Positions 1 through 5,296 are shown, counted from the first letter of the stretch. The stretch is 5,296 nucleotides of DNA from Acidobacteriota bacterium (GCA_013697225.1 JACCXG010000176.1:1-5296); one strand, 5' to 3'. Program-made: numbers and translations. Notes: a model not told the origin generated them from the letters alone.

Positions 1-215
1 ACCCAGAGGCCGTACCCCGGCTCGATGGCGCGGCGTACCAGGACGAGCCGGTCGTCACCCGTGCGGATGATGGTGCCCACGGCGACCTTCGGGTCCATGT
101 AGAACACGAATCCGCACGCGGCGCAGACCAGCCGATCCGGATCGCCAGCCTTCAGCGTGCGTGGCTCCAGCCGTCCGCCGCATGCCGGACAGAACCGGTA
201 AGCGACCTTCTGCAT
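1..215 (-). CDS. Nudix hydrolase with N-terminal zinc ribbon (partial, 3' end missing)
   Basis: Only the first 71 codons are in the window; the gene runs off the left edge. Read on the minus strand, the protein opens with a four-cysteine zinc ribbon, FCPACGG at residues 8-14 and VCAACG at 30-35 (Cys9, Cys12, Cys31, Cys34). It continues with YMDPKVAVGTII (39-50) and LVLVRRAIEPGYGLW (57-71). That order, a CPxCG/CxxCG ribbon, then 'DPK.AVGTII', then 'RRAIEPGYG.W' leading into the Nudix box, is typical of the zinc-ribbon Nudix proteins that hydrolyse nucleoside diphosphates linked to another group. The catalytic box GX5EX7REUXEEXGU lies outside the window, so activity and substrate (NADH, ADP-ribose or other) cannot be judged. 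The ATG at 215 directly precedes the ribbon and has only a weak GTGGG in front of it. It lies 6 bp from a -10-like element, suggesting a leaderless transcript. It is divergent from def. Confidence 0.88.
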   Translation of the reverse strand, partial: MQKVAYRFCPACGGRLEPRTLKAGDPDRLVCAACGFVFYMDPKVAVGTIIRTGDDRLVLVRRAIEPGYGLW

Positions 216-221
216 CCCACG

Positions 222-249
222 ACTATAATGCGGCGATGTCGATTCTCAA
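222..249 (-). promoter_or_regulatory. Promoter of the Nudix gene, -35 inside def
   Basis: On the minus strand, TTGAGA (249-244, five of six matches to TTGACA) is followed by a 16-bp spacer and TATAGT (227-222, five of six matches to TATAAT). The Nudix ATG starts 6 bp beyond the -10, so initiation would fall on or next to the start codon and give a leaderless mRNA. The -35 element lies inside codons 3-5 of def. This was read by eye; no start site has been mapped. Confidence 0.5.
224..229 (+). promoter_or_regulatory. Perfect -10 hexamer (TATAAT) for def
   Basis: TATAAT lies 6 bp before the def ATG at 236. There is no purine-rich Shine-Dalgarno sequence between them (GCGGCG only), so transcription probably starts at or beside the A of ATG. 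The -35 region is poor: the best candidate, GCGACC at 202-207 with a 16-bp spacer, matches only the GAC core. It overlaps the oppositely oriented -10 of the Nudix gene. Confidence 0.5.
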
Positions 250-829
250 GGTAGCGCGCATGGGGCACCCTGTCCTCCGCACGCCGGCGCGAGCGATCGA
301 TCCTGCCGACGTGAAGTCCGCCCGGATCCAGGGGCTCATCGACGACATGTTCGAGACGATGACCGAGTACCAGGGTGTGGGGCTCGCGGCTCCGCAGGTG
401 CATGAAAGCCTGCGGTTGTTCGTCGCCGGCTTCGCGCCGTCCCCGCGTGACGAAGAGGACGATCTCGACGAGGAGGAAGACGACGAAGAGGAAGACGACG
501 AAGAGGACCGCGTTCCGCTGATGGCCATCATCAATCCGGAAATCACCGTCGTCGGATCCGACATCGTCCACGATTGGGAGGGCTGCCTGAGCATCCCGGA
601 GATCCGTGGAAAGGTGCCCCGCGCGCGTCAGATTGTGGTGCGCGCGCTCGACAGGCGCGGGAAGCGGATCGAGCTGCGCGCCTCGGGATTCACCGCACGC
701 GTCATCCAGCACGAGAGCGATCATCTCGACGGGGTGCTGTTCTTCGACCGCATGAAGACATTCGCGTCGCTTACTTTCCTCGAAGAGTTCGGACGTTACT
801 GGAACAATCCGGGCGTGCCTGAGGAATGA
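236..829 (+). CDS. def: Peptide deformylase with acidic loop insert
   Basis: This 197-residue cytoplasmic metalloenzyme removes the N-terminal formyl group from nascent proteins. All three family motifs are intact: GVGLAAPQ at residues 47-54, EGCLS at 115-119 (Cys117 is a metal ligand) and QHESDH at 158-163 (His159 and His163 are ligands, Glu160 the catalytic base). The N-terminus SILKVARMGHPVLR is also typical. The frame is open back to 161, but the ATG at 236 starts exactly where deformylases start, so the longer form was rejected. The protein is longer than many deformylases mainly because residues 72-91 are 19 Asp/Glu out of 20, placed between the strand RLFVAGF (60-66) and the conserved INPEI (99-103). 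This position is a variable loop in the family, so the core should fold. The last codons overlap the next gene as ATGA. The usual partner fmt is not adjacent here. Confidence 0.96.
   Translation: MSILKVARMGHPVLRTPARAIDPADVKSARIQGLIDDMFETMTEYQGVGLAAPQVHESLRLFVAGFAPSPRDEEDDLDEEEDDEEEDDEEDRVPLMAIINPEITVVGSDIVHDWEGCLSIPEIRGKVPRARQIVVRALDRRGKRIELRASGFTARVIQHESDHLDGVLFFDRMKTFASLTFLEEFGRYWNNPGVPEE
476..505 (+). repeat. Perfect 15-bp tandem duplication inside def
   Basis: The unit GAAGACGACGAAGAG occurs twice, head to tail (476-490 and 491-505), with no mismatch. Each copy encodes EDDEE. Partial relatives of the unit flank it within 449-508. It lies within the acidic insert of deformylase and keeps the frame because its length is a multiple of three. 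Confidence 0.9.
821..825 (+). promoter_or_regulatory. GAGGA ribosome-binding sequence at the def/thyX-like junction
   Basis: GAGGA abuts the ATG at 826 with no spacer, which is too close for normal Shine-Dalgarno pairing. It sits 9 nt before an in-frame GTG at 835, a normal distance. Either the ATG is used by reinitiation at the ATGA overlap, or the GTG (codon 4) is the real start. The sequence alone does not decide. Confidence 0.4.
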
Positions 830-2469
830 GCGGCGTGCTGCCGACGGTTCATGTGCCCGAGGAGTTCACGGCCGAGGAGCGAACCCGTCTCGAGCCGTTT
901 TTCAGCAACCTGGACCGGCACGTCTTTGCGCTGACGAACCTGCCGGAGACCGTCAAGGGGGCGCTCTTCGCGCGCTATTCGCGATCCGCCAAGTCTCTTC
1001 GCCGCCTGTTCCTCGACGAGTTCGCCGACAAGGTGCCGCACACCGGGGTGCAGCCTGGGAGCGTGAGCGGGAGCACGGCCGTGGAGCGTGCCGAACGGCT
1101 GTACGCCCGGGTGTTCAGCGAGTACGGCGACGATTCGGTCGCACAGCTCGGTGGCGCCCACGTGGCCTGCGAGTACGTGTCGAACGTGCTCACGAAAGTG
1201 CTGGAGTGGGGACGGCTCATGGCGTACCTCGAGCAGTCCACGCGCTACGTCCCGTACACAGACAAGCGGAACGGACAATGGCGATACCACGTGCCGGTCG
1301 AGCTCGGCGAGGGGGCCCTCCGGACGGAGTACGTCCGCACGATGGATGCGGCGTTCGAGTGCTATGCGGCATGGATTCCGCGCATGCAGGAGCACTTCGC
1401 GGCTCGGCATCCGCGCGGCGCGTCCGATTCGGAGGCGGTTCACCGGGCGGCGATCCGCGCGAAGGCACTCGATACGCTGCGCGGGTTGCTCCCTGCGGCG
1501 ACCCAGTCGAACGTCGGCATCTTCGGAACGGGGCAGGGGTACGAGGCCCTTCTGCTGCGGATGCGTGCGAGCCCGCTGCAGGAGGTGCGCGACTGTGCGG
1601 ACGACATCCTTCGGGAGCTCCGCACGGTGATGCCCGCATTCCTCACCCGGGTGGATCAGCCTGAGCGTGGCGGCAGGTGGACGGAGTATCTGGGCAGCAC
1701 GCGGACCGCTGTCGAAAGGGTGGCCGCCGAGCTGCTCGGAGGGGTCGAAGCTGCGCCGGCCGAAGAGGTGACACTCACCGGCTTCGACGCGGAAGGTGAA
1801 ATCAAGGTCGTCGCCGCTGCACTGTATGCCGCATCGGCGCTGCCGGACCATCAGCTGCAGGATGTCGCCCGGCGCCTGACGCCCGACGAGCGCGCGAGGG
1901 TACTCAGGGCGTACGTGGGCGAGCGGGCCAACCGCCGGCACAGACCAGGGCGTGCCTTCGAGAGGACGTCTTACCGCTTCGACGTGCTCACCGATTACGG
2001 AGCCTTCCGCGACCTGCAGCGTCACAGGCTTCTGACAATCGAGTGGCAGCCCCTCTCCTCGCGGCACGGCTTCACGGAACCGGCCGCCATCGTGGAAGCG
2101 GGCGGGCGCGACGACTGGCAGCGTGTCATGGACGGGTCTGCTGCCCTGTACGAACGGCTGCACTCCGGGGGCTTCGCAGGCGTGGCTCCCTATGCCGTTG
2201 CCATGGCTTACCGGGTGCGCTTCTACATGGACATGAATGCGCGCGAGGCGATGCACGTGATCGAGTTGCGATCCGCCCCGCAGGGACATCCGGCCTACCG
2301 GCGGGTCTGCCAGCGCATGCACAGGCTCATTGCGGATGGGGCAGGGCATCACGCCATCGCGGCCGCGATGGCGTTCGCCGACCATACGCATGTCGAGCTC
2401 GAGCGCCTCAGTGCCGAGCGTGCGCTCGAAGCACGGCGGGCGCGGCTCGAGAACGAGGCCGTCGGCTGA
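826..2469 (+). CDS. Tandem two-domain ThyX-family protein (FAD-dependent thymidylate synthase-like)
   Basis: The protein has 547 residues, about twice the usual 210-270 of ThyX, and appears to contain two diverged ThyX-like halves. ThyX makes dTMP from dUMP using methylene-tetrahydrofolate, NADPH and FAD. The N-half (about 39-260) has RLMAYLEQSTRYVPY at 130-144, matching the second part of the RHRx7S signature (Ser138, Arg140), but the RHR position reads Trp128-Gly129-Arg130. It ends in a helix ALLLRMRASPLQEVR (241-255) like the family's 'LR..AQ.EIR' segment. The C-half (about 339-520) keeps RHR at 399-401, followed by LLTIEWQPLSSR, so the Ser and Arg positions are Pro409 and Ser411. It also keeps NAREAMHVIELR (471-482). 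Each half opens with a LPE/LPD helix (39-41, 339-341). The gene overlaps def by ATGA, which implies translational coupling; GTG 835 is an alternative start. Family membership is well supported. Whether it makes dTMP is not shown, so no symbol is given. Confidence 0.85.
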   Translation: MSGVLPTVHVPEEFTAEERTRLEPFFSNLDRHVFALTNLPETVKGALFARYSRSAKSLRRLFLDEFADKVPHTGVQPGSVSGSTAVERAERLYARVFSEYGDDSVAQLGGAHVACEYVSNVLTKVLEWGRLMAYLEQSTRYVPYTDKRNGQWRYHVPVELGEGALRTEYVRTMDAAFECYAAWIPRMQEHFAARHPRGASDSEAVHRAAIRAKALDTLRGLLPAATQSNVGIFGTGQGYEALLLRMRASPLQEVRDCADDILRELRTVMPAFLTRVDQPERGGRWTEYLGSTRTAVERVAAELLGGVEAAPAEEVTLTGFDAEGEIKVVAAALYAASALPDHQLQDVARRLTPDERARVLRAYVGERANRRHRPGRAFERTSYRFDVLTDYGAFRDLQRHRLLTIEWQPLSSRHGFTEPAAIVEAGGRDDWQRVMDGSAALYERLHSGGFAGVAPYAVAMAYRVRFYMDMNAREAMHVIELRSAPQGHPAYRRVCQRMHRLIADGAGHHAIAAAMAFADHTHVELERLSAERALEARRARLENEAVG

Positions 2470-2470
2470 C

Positions 2471-3238
2471 GTGCAGATCATTCCCGCGAACAACGCGTCG
2501 GAGTGGACCGGGCCCACGGGCACCAATACGTACCTCTTTACCGGCGCCGTCCCGACCTTGATCGATGCGGGGGTTGGAGATCCCTCGCACATGGCGGCTG
2601 TCGAGGAGGGTCTCGGGGGTCGCGCGCTCGCGTTGCTCCTGATCACGCACGGCCATCCCGACCATGCCGGCGGCGTGCCCGCGCTGCTCGAGCGGTGGCC
2701 CAACGCGCGCGTGCGCCGGGTGCCCCTCGACCCCTGTCGCGACGGGGAGGCGTTCTGCGCCGGGGACACCGTGCTCCGCGCCATCCACACGCCGGGTCAC
2801 GCGCCGGATCACTTCTGCTTCCTCGACGAGGGCACGCTCGACGTCTATTGCGGTGACCTGGTGCGGCTGGGAGGTACGGTTGTCATCCCGGCCCATGACG
2901 GCGGCAACCTTGCCGACTACCTGCGGTCGCTCCGGAGAATCCGCGCGCTTGCGCCAGGGCGTCTGTTTCCAGGGCACGGCCCCGCCGTGGACGACGCCCG
3001 GGCGCTGATCGACGAGTACGTGAGGCATCGGGAGGAGCGGGAGCGGCAGATTGAAGCCGCGCTGGACAGCGGGTGCGAGACGCCGGAAGCCATCGTCACG
3101 CAGGTCTACGGCGATCTCTCGCCCGCGCTTGCGCCAGCCGCTGCCGACACCGTGCTGGCGCACCTCGCCAAGCTGCAGCAGGATGGGAAGGCAGCGAGGA
3201 CGGCAGCTGGATGGCGGCGCTGCGCGGGCGCCGGGTAG
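2471..3238 (+). CDS. LACTB2-like metallo-beta-lactamase-fold hydrolase
   Basis: This 255-residue protein starts with GTG one base after the stop of the ThyX-like gene. A GAGG at 2455-2458 is 12 nt upstream, so coupling to the preceding gene is likely. The frame is open back to 2330, but that extra part lies inside the ThyX-like gene and has no family similarity. Motifs in order are GPTGTNTYLF (14-23), LIDAG (30-34), ITHGHPDHAGG (58-68, metal ligands His60, His62, Asp64, His65), TPGHAPDH (107-114, His110), CGDLV (127-131, bridging Asp129) and FPGHGP (166-171, His169). Every ligand of a two-zinc site is present. Residues about 188-245 form the C-terminal helical or winged-helix domain seen in LACTB2-type proteins (HREERERQIEAAL, then AHLAKLQQDGK). 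Human LACTB2 is a mitochondrial single-strand RNA endonuclease. Bacterial members are mostly uncharacterised, so the substrate here is unknown. Confidence 0.88.
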   Translation: MQIIPANNASEWTGPTGTNTYLFTGAVPTLIDAGVGDPSHMAAVEEGLGGRALALLLITHGHPDHAGGVPALLERWPNARVRRVPLDPCRDGEAFCAGDTVLRAIHTPGHAPDHFCFLDEGTLDVYCGDLVRLGGTVVIPAHDGGNLADYLRSLRRIRALAPGRLFPGHGPAVDDARALIDEYVRHREERERQIEAALDSGCETPEAIVTQVYGDLSPALAPAAADTVLAHLAKLQQDGKAARTAAGWRRCAGAG

Positions 3239-3658
3239 TCACTTCCGGCTCTTGTGCCATCCCGGTGCCAGCGCCCGTCGGCGACCGGGTGTTTTTCGTG
3301 CCTTGGGAAGCGCGTCCCGGACGATCCTGTCGAGCGCCTCCAGATAGCTCACGAAACGGCGGCGCCCCTCGCGCGTCGCCCGGCAGAGCGTCTGAGGCCG
3401 GCGCTCTTCGAACCCTTTCCAGATCTCCACGAAGCCGGCCGCCTGCAGAACAGCGAGGTGGCGGCTCAGATTGCCGTCCGTGAGCGCGCACAGGCGCTTG
3501 AGGCCCCCGAACCGTATGCCGTCCGGTTCGGTCACCAGGCAGGTCATGATTCCCAGCCGCGCCTTCTCGTGCAGGGCCCGGTGCAGTTCCCCGAACGCGA
3601 AGCGCCCGTCTCCTGCGTCAGCCCGCCTGCGCCGTTCCATCGCGGTCCACATCATCAT
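3239..3658 (-). CDS. Winged helix-turn-helix transcriptional regulator (HTH_34-like)
   Basis: This is a small DNA-binding protein of 139 residues from the first ATG. Residues about 22-110 fit the single winged-helix domain of the MarR/ArsR-like HTH_34 group. ELHRALHEKARLGIMTCLV (24-42) is the first helix, TDGNLSRHLAVLQAAGFV (60-77) the recognition helix, and IWKGFEERRPQTLCRATREGRRRF (79-102) the wing with the following helix. A basic tail ends the protein. There is no ligand-binding domain and no obvious metal-binding Cys/His cluster. The start is uncertain: ATG codons at 3658, 3655 and 3652 are consecutive, with AGAAG upstream, and a further ATG at 3640 has GGA 5 nt upstream. All lie inside the end of yihY, so the overlap is 41 or 23 nt and translation is probably coupled. 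Its stop abuts the stop of the convergent hydrolase gene with no gap. A role in regulating the yihY operon is inference only. Confidence 0.85.
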   Translation of the reverse strand: MMMWTAMERRRRADAGDGRFAFGELHRALHEKARLGIMTCLVTEPDGIRFGGLKRLCALTDGNLSRHLAVLQAAGFVEIWKGFEERRPQTLCRATREGRRRFVSYLEALDRIVRDALPKARKTPGRRRALAPGWHKSRK

Positions 3659-4580
3659 CCGTCTTCTTCAGGCCAGCTTCGAGCTCCTGAAGAATCTCCG
3701 TCCGGAACTTGACTGCGGTCGACTTGGGCACCAGTCGCCCCCCCTGCTGCCGAATCAGGACCTTCGTGAACGCCGCGCCGAAGAACAGGATCAGCGACGA
3801 GTAGTAGACCCACAGCAGGACCAGTACCAGGGAGCCCGCAGCGCCGTACGTCGAATCGGGGGCGGTGTGGGTCAGGTACAGGGAGATCAGGTACTGGCCT
3901 GTGACGAAGAGCACGGCCGTGATGAACGCCCCGCGCCACATGTCGCGCCACCGGAGCCGCACGTCAGGCAGGACCTTGAAGATCGTGGCAAAGAGCAGCG
4001 TGGCGATGCTGAGCGACACGACCAGGTCAGCGGCGGCCACCACGAGGGGCGGGACTGGAATCCAGCTCTCCGCATAACGGAGCGTCGCGGCCATCGTCAG
4101 GGTGATTACCAGCGATGTGAGGAGCAGGAAGCCGATGATGATCACCAGGCCGAGCGAGAGGAGGCGGGTGGTCACGAAGACGATCAATCCGCTCCGCGAC
4201 GGCTTGGCCACCACGCCGAAGAACTGGTTGAGCGACGCCTGCATCTGTGCGAACACGGTTGTCGCCCCGAAGAGCAGCGCCCCGACGCCAAGGAGGGTCG
4301 GCAGGAGCCCGGATTCCTCGAGGCGGGAACTCCGCACGGCGTCTTCAACGGCCTCGGCAGCCGTGGCGCCGATGAGCCCCTGGATCTGGCTCGATATCTC
4401 CCCGCGCGCGGCCTCCTCGCCGAACACCGCCCCTGCGATCGAGATCATGATGATGGTCAGAGGCGCGAGGGAAAAGAGAGTGTAGAAAGCCAGCGCCCCC
4501 GCGTGCTGAAAGGCGTAGCGCTCCGTCCACAGCGTCGCGGCTTCCCCGAGCAATGCAGCCGTGCTGCGGGCAGCCTTCAT
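3618..4580 (-). CDS. YihY/BrkB-family inner-membrane protein
   Basis: This 320-residue integral membrane protein belongs to the YihY/virulence factor BrkB family, once misnamed ribonuclease BN. Six hydrophobic segments are visible at about 28-52, 92-113, 134-163, 177-203, 216-236 and 247-276. Family hallmarks are ALAFYTLFSLAPL (29-41) in the first segment, FGATTVFAQMQASLNQFFGV (104-123) after the second, the cytoplasm-facing LPDVRLRWRDMWRGA (204-218), and STYGAAGSLVLVLLWVYYSS (243-262). The tail from about 277 is hydrophilic and ends in an acidic KKTDDDVDRD stretch. The ATG at 4580 gives the usual short N-terminal amphipathic lead before the first membrane segment, although no good Shine-Dalgarno sequence precedes it. 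The transported substrate or role of the family is not established. The gene is followed on the same strand by an overlapping regulator and is divergent from the sulfurtransferase. Confidence 0.93.
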   Translation of the reverse strand: MKAARSTAALLGEAATLWTERYAFQHAGALAFYTLFSLAPLTIIMISIAGAVFGEEAARGEISSQIQGLIGATAAEAVEDAVRSSRLEESGLLPTLLGVGALLFGATTVFAQMQASLNQFFGVVAKPSRSGLIVFVTTRLLSLGLVIIIGFLLLTSLVITLTMAATLRYAESWIPVPPLVVAAADLVVSLSIATLLFATIFKVLPDVRLRWRDMWRGAFITAVLFVTGQYLISLYLTHTAPDSTYGAAGSLVLVLLWVYYSSLILFFGAAFTKVLIRQQGGRLVPKSTAVKFRTEILQELEAGLKKTDDDVDRDGTAQAG

Positions 4581-4653
4581 CTGACAAAGTCTGGCATAGA
4601 ATCGGCCTCCGCCCGCCCGGCGACGGCGCAGTTCAGCAGCAGCCCCCTCGTAG

Positions 4654-4659
4654 TACGAT
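4654..4659 (+). promoter_or_regulatory. Possible -10 element (TACGAT) for the sulfurtransferase
   Basis: TACGAT keeps the key T-A---A-T positions of a -10 hexamer and ends 8 bp before the ATG at 4668. A start 6-8 nt downstream would give a leader of about 0-2 nt. No Shine-Dalgarno sequence precedes the ATG (ATTCCTC). No convincing -35 is seen; TTCAGC at 4632-4637 is weak. The rest of the 4581-4667 gap shows no hairpin or clear promoter for yihY. Confidence 0.3.
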
Positions 4660-4667
4660 GATTCCTC

Positions 4668-5296
4668 ATGAAGGGGTATGCGAATCCGGAGCTGCTGATA
4701 TCAGTCGACGAGCTTGCACGGGTTATCAATGAGGCCGAGGGAGCCCGCCCGCACATCCTGGATCTGCGGCCCGCCGAGGCCTACGCCGCCGGCCACATTC
4801 CCGGTGCCGTTCACGTGGACCTCTTCGGGTTGAGCCTCATCGATACGGATCCGGCACCGCTCAAAGCCTTCATGTGGATGATCGAGCACCTGCTCGCCGC
4901 ACGCGGCATCGACGAGAAGACCCCCGTCATCGTCTATGACGAGCAGTCCGGAATCCGCGCCGCGCGGGCGTTCTGGTTCCTGGAGTACTTTGGCCACTCG
5001 GCCGTCCGGATGCTCGACGGAGGAATGGGCGCGTGGACGCGGGGCGGGTTTTCCACGACGCGTGATGCGGAGCCCGCAGAGCCCTCCTCCTGGACTGGTG
5101 CCCGGGTCCCTGGGGCTCTCGCGACGTGGCGGGACGTGCGTCAGGCGGTAGGGCGCCAGACGTCGGTCATCCTCGATACCCGGAGCGACGGGGAGTACTG
5201 CGGGACGACGGTGCGTGCCGCACGAGGGGGTGCGGTGCCGGGCGCCGTTCACATCGAATGGACGCGGAACCTGACGCCCGAGGGGGAGTTCAAGCC
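4668..5296 (+). CDS. Two-domain rhodanese-type sulfurtransferase (partial, 3' end missing)
   Basis: The first 209 codons are present; the gene leaves the window at the right edge. The first rhodanese domain (about 12-125) has HILDLRPAEAYAAGHIPGAVHVD (29-51), VIVYDEQSGIRAARAFW (87-103) and VRMLDGGMGAW (113-123). In the loop where an active rhodanese has cysteine, this domain reads YDEQSG (Asp91), as expected for the non-catalytic N-terminal domain of tandem thiosulfate or 3-mercaptopyruvate sulfurtransferases. A second domain begins at about 152 with VILDTRSDGEYCG (167-179) and GAVPGAVHIEW (188-198). Its catalytic Cys loop, which distinguishes thiosulfate from mercaptopyruvate specificity, lies beyond the window. 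Such enzymes move a sulfane sulfur to cyanide or thiol acceptors in cysteine or sulfide metabolism. The ATG at 4668 is the only sensible start. The gene is divergent from yihY across 87 bp and has no Shine-Dalgarno sequence. Confidence 0.9.
   Translation, partial: MKGYANPELLISVDELARVINEAEGARPHILDLRPAEAYAAGHIPGAVHVDLFGLSLIDTDPAPLKAFMWMIEHLLAARGIDEKTPVIVYDEQSGIRAARAFWFLEYFGHSAVRMLDGGMGAWTRGGFSTTRDAEPAEPSSWTGARVPGALATWRDVRQAVGRQTSVILDTRSDGEYCGTTVRAARGGAVPGAVHIEWTRNLTPEGEFK

Noticed and set aside
161..235. N-terminal extension of deformylase to the ATG at 161
   Set aside because: The extension would overlap the Nudix gene antisense and has no family similarity; the ATG at 236 matches the normal deformylase N-terminus and has a -10 element just upstream.
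223..594. A minus-strand frame with a long poly-serine run
   Set aside because: The serine run is simply the complement of the Asp/Glu codons of the deformylase insert; no other support.
2330..2470. N-terminal extension of the LACTB2-like protein into the ThyX-like gene
   Set aside because: The extra residues are Arg/Ser-rich shadow sequence; the GTG at 2471 gives the normal start just before the first family strand.
796..2790. A 664-codon open frame on the minus strand, opposite the ThyX-like gene and part of the hydrolase gene
   Set aside because: It is antisense to two genes with clear family motifs, shows no recognisable domain, and is the kind of long shadow frame that G/C-biased third positions create.
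2944..3137. A 14-bp sequence, CGCGCTTGCGCCAG, present at 2944-2957 and again at 3124-3137
   Set aside because: It consists of two short GC-rich copies within one coding region, in codons that read naturally in the protein; chance is sufficient.
3471..4661. A 396-codon open frame on the plus strand, opposite yihY and the regulator
   Set aside because: Its residues are low-complexity Arg/Glu/Gln-rich with no domain, while the opposite strand encodes a clear six-segment membrane protein.
4581..4667. Search of the divergent gap for an operator or hairpin
   Set aside because: No inverted repeat longer than a few bases and no convincing yihY promoter were seen; only the weak TACGAT is reported.
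4701..5252. A 183-codon minus-strand frame opposite the sulfurtransferase
   Set aside because: No domain is recognisable and the plus strand encodes a clear tandem rhodanese protein.

Overview
The window is GC-rich bacterial DNA, tightly packed with housekeeping-type genes on both strands. There is no sign of mobile elements, CRISPR arrays, RNA genes or phage. Long open frames opposite the real genes are what strong G/C third-position bias produces. The lineage cannot be fixed from this window. A high-GC, environmental, possibly Gemmatimonadota-like bacterium would fit the two-domain ThyX-like protein and the apparent leaderless starts, but this is only a guess.

Layout, left to right. (1) Positions 215-1 (minus, runs off the left edge): the N-terminal zinc-ribbon part of a Nudix hydrolase. 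(2) A 20-bp gap, 216-235, carries two face-to-face, overlapping -10 elements, each exactly 6 bp from the start codon it would serve. (3) A plus-strand cluster with almost no spacing: peptide deformylase (def, 236-829), a 547-residue tandem-domain ThyX-family protein (826-2469, sharing ATGA with def) and a LACTB2-like metallo-beta-lactamase-fold hydrolase (2471-3238, GTG start). (4) A minus-strand pair converging on that cluster with no gap: a YihY/BrkB-family membrane protein (4580-3618) whose 3' end overlaps a small winged-helix regulator (3658-3239). (5) An 87-bp divergent gap, 4581-4667. (6) Positions 4668-5296 (plus, runs off the right edge): a two-domain rhodanese-type sulfurtransferase.

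How the genes may work together: def, the ThyX-like gene and the hydrolase look like one transcription and translation unit. Deformylase and ThyX both touch one-carbon metabolism (removal of the formyl group of fMet; methylene-tetrahydrofolate use for dTMP), but a functional link is inference. The yihY and regulator pair looks like a second, translationally coupled unit in which the regulator could control its own operon.

The points most worth following up are the complementary loss of signature residues in the two ThyX halves, the mirror-symmetric leaderless promoter between the Nudix gene and def, and a nearly pure Asp/Glu insert in deformylase that contains a perfect 15-bp tandem repeat.
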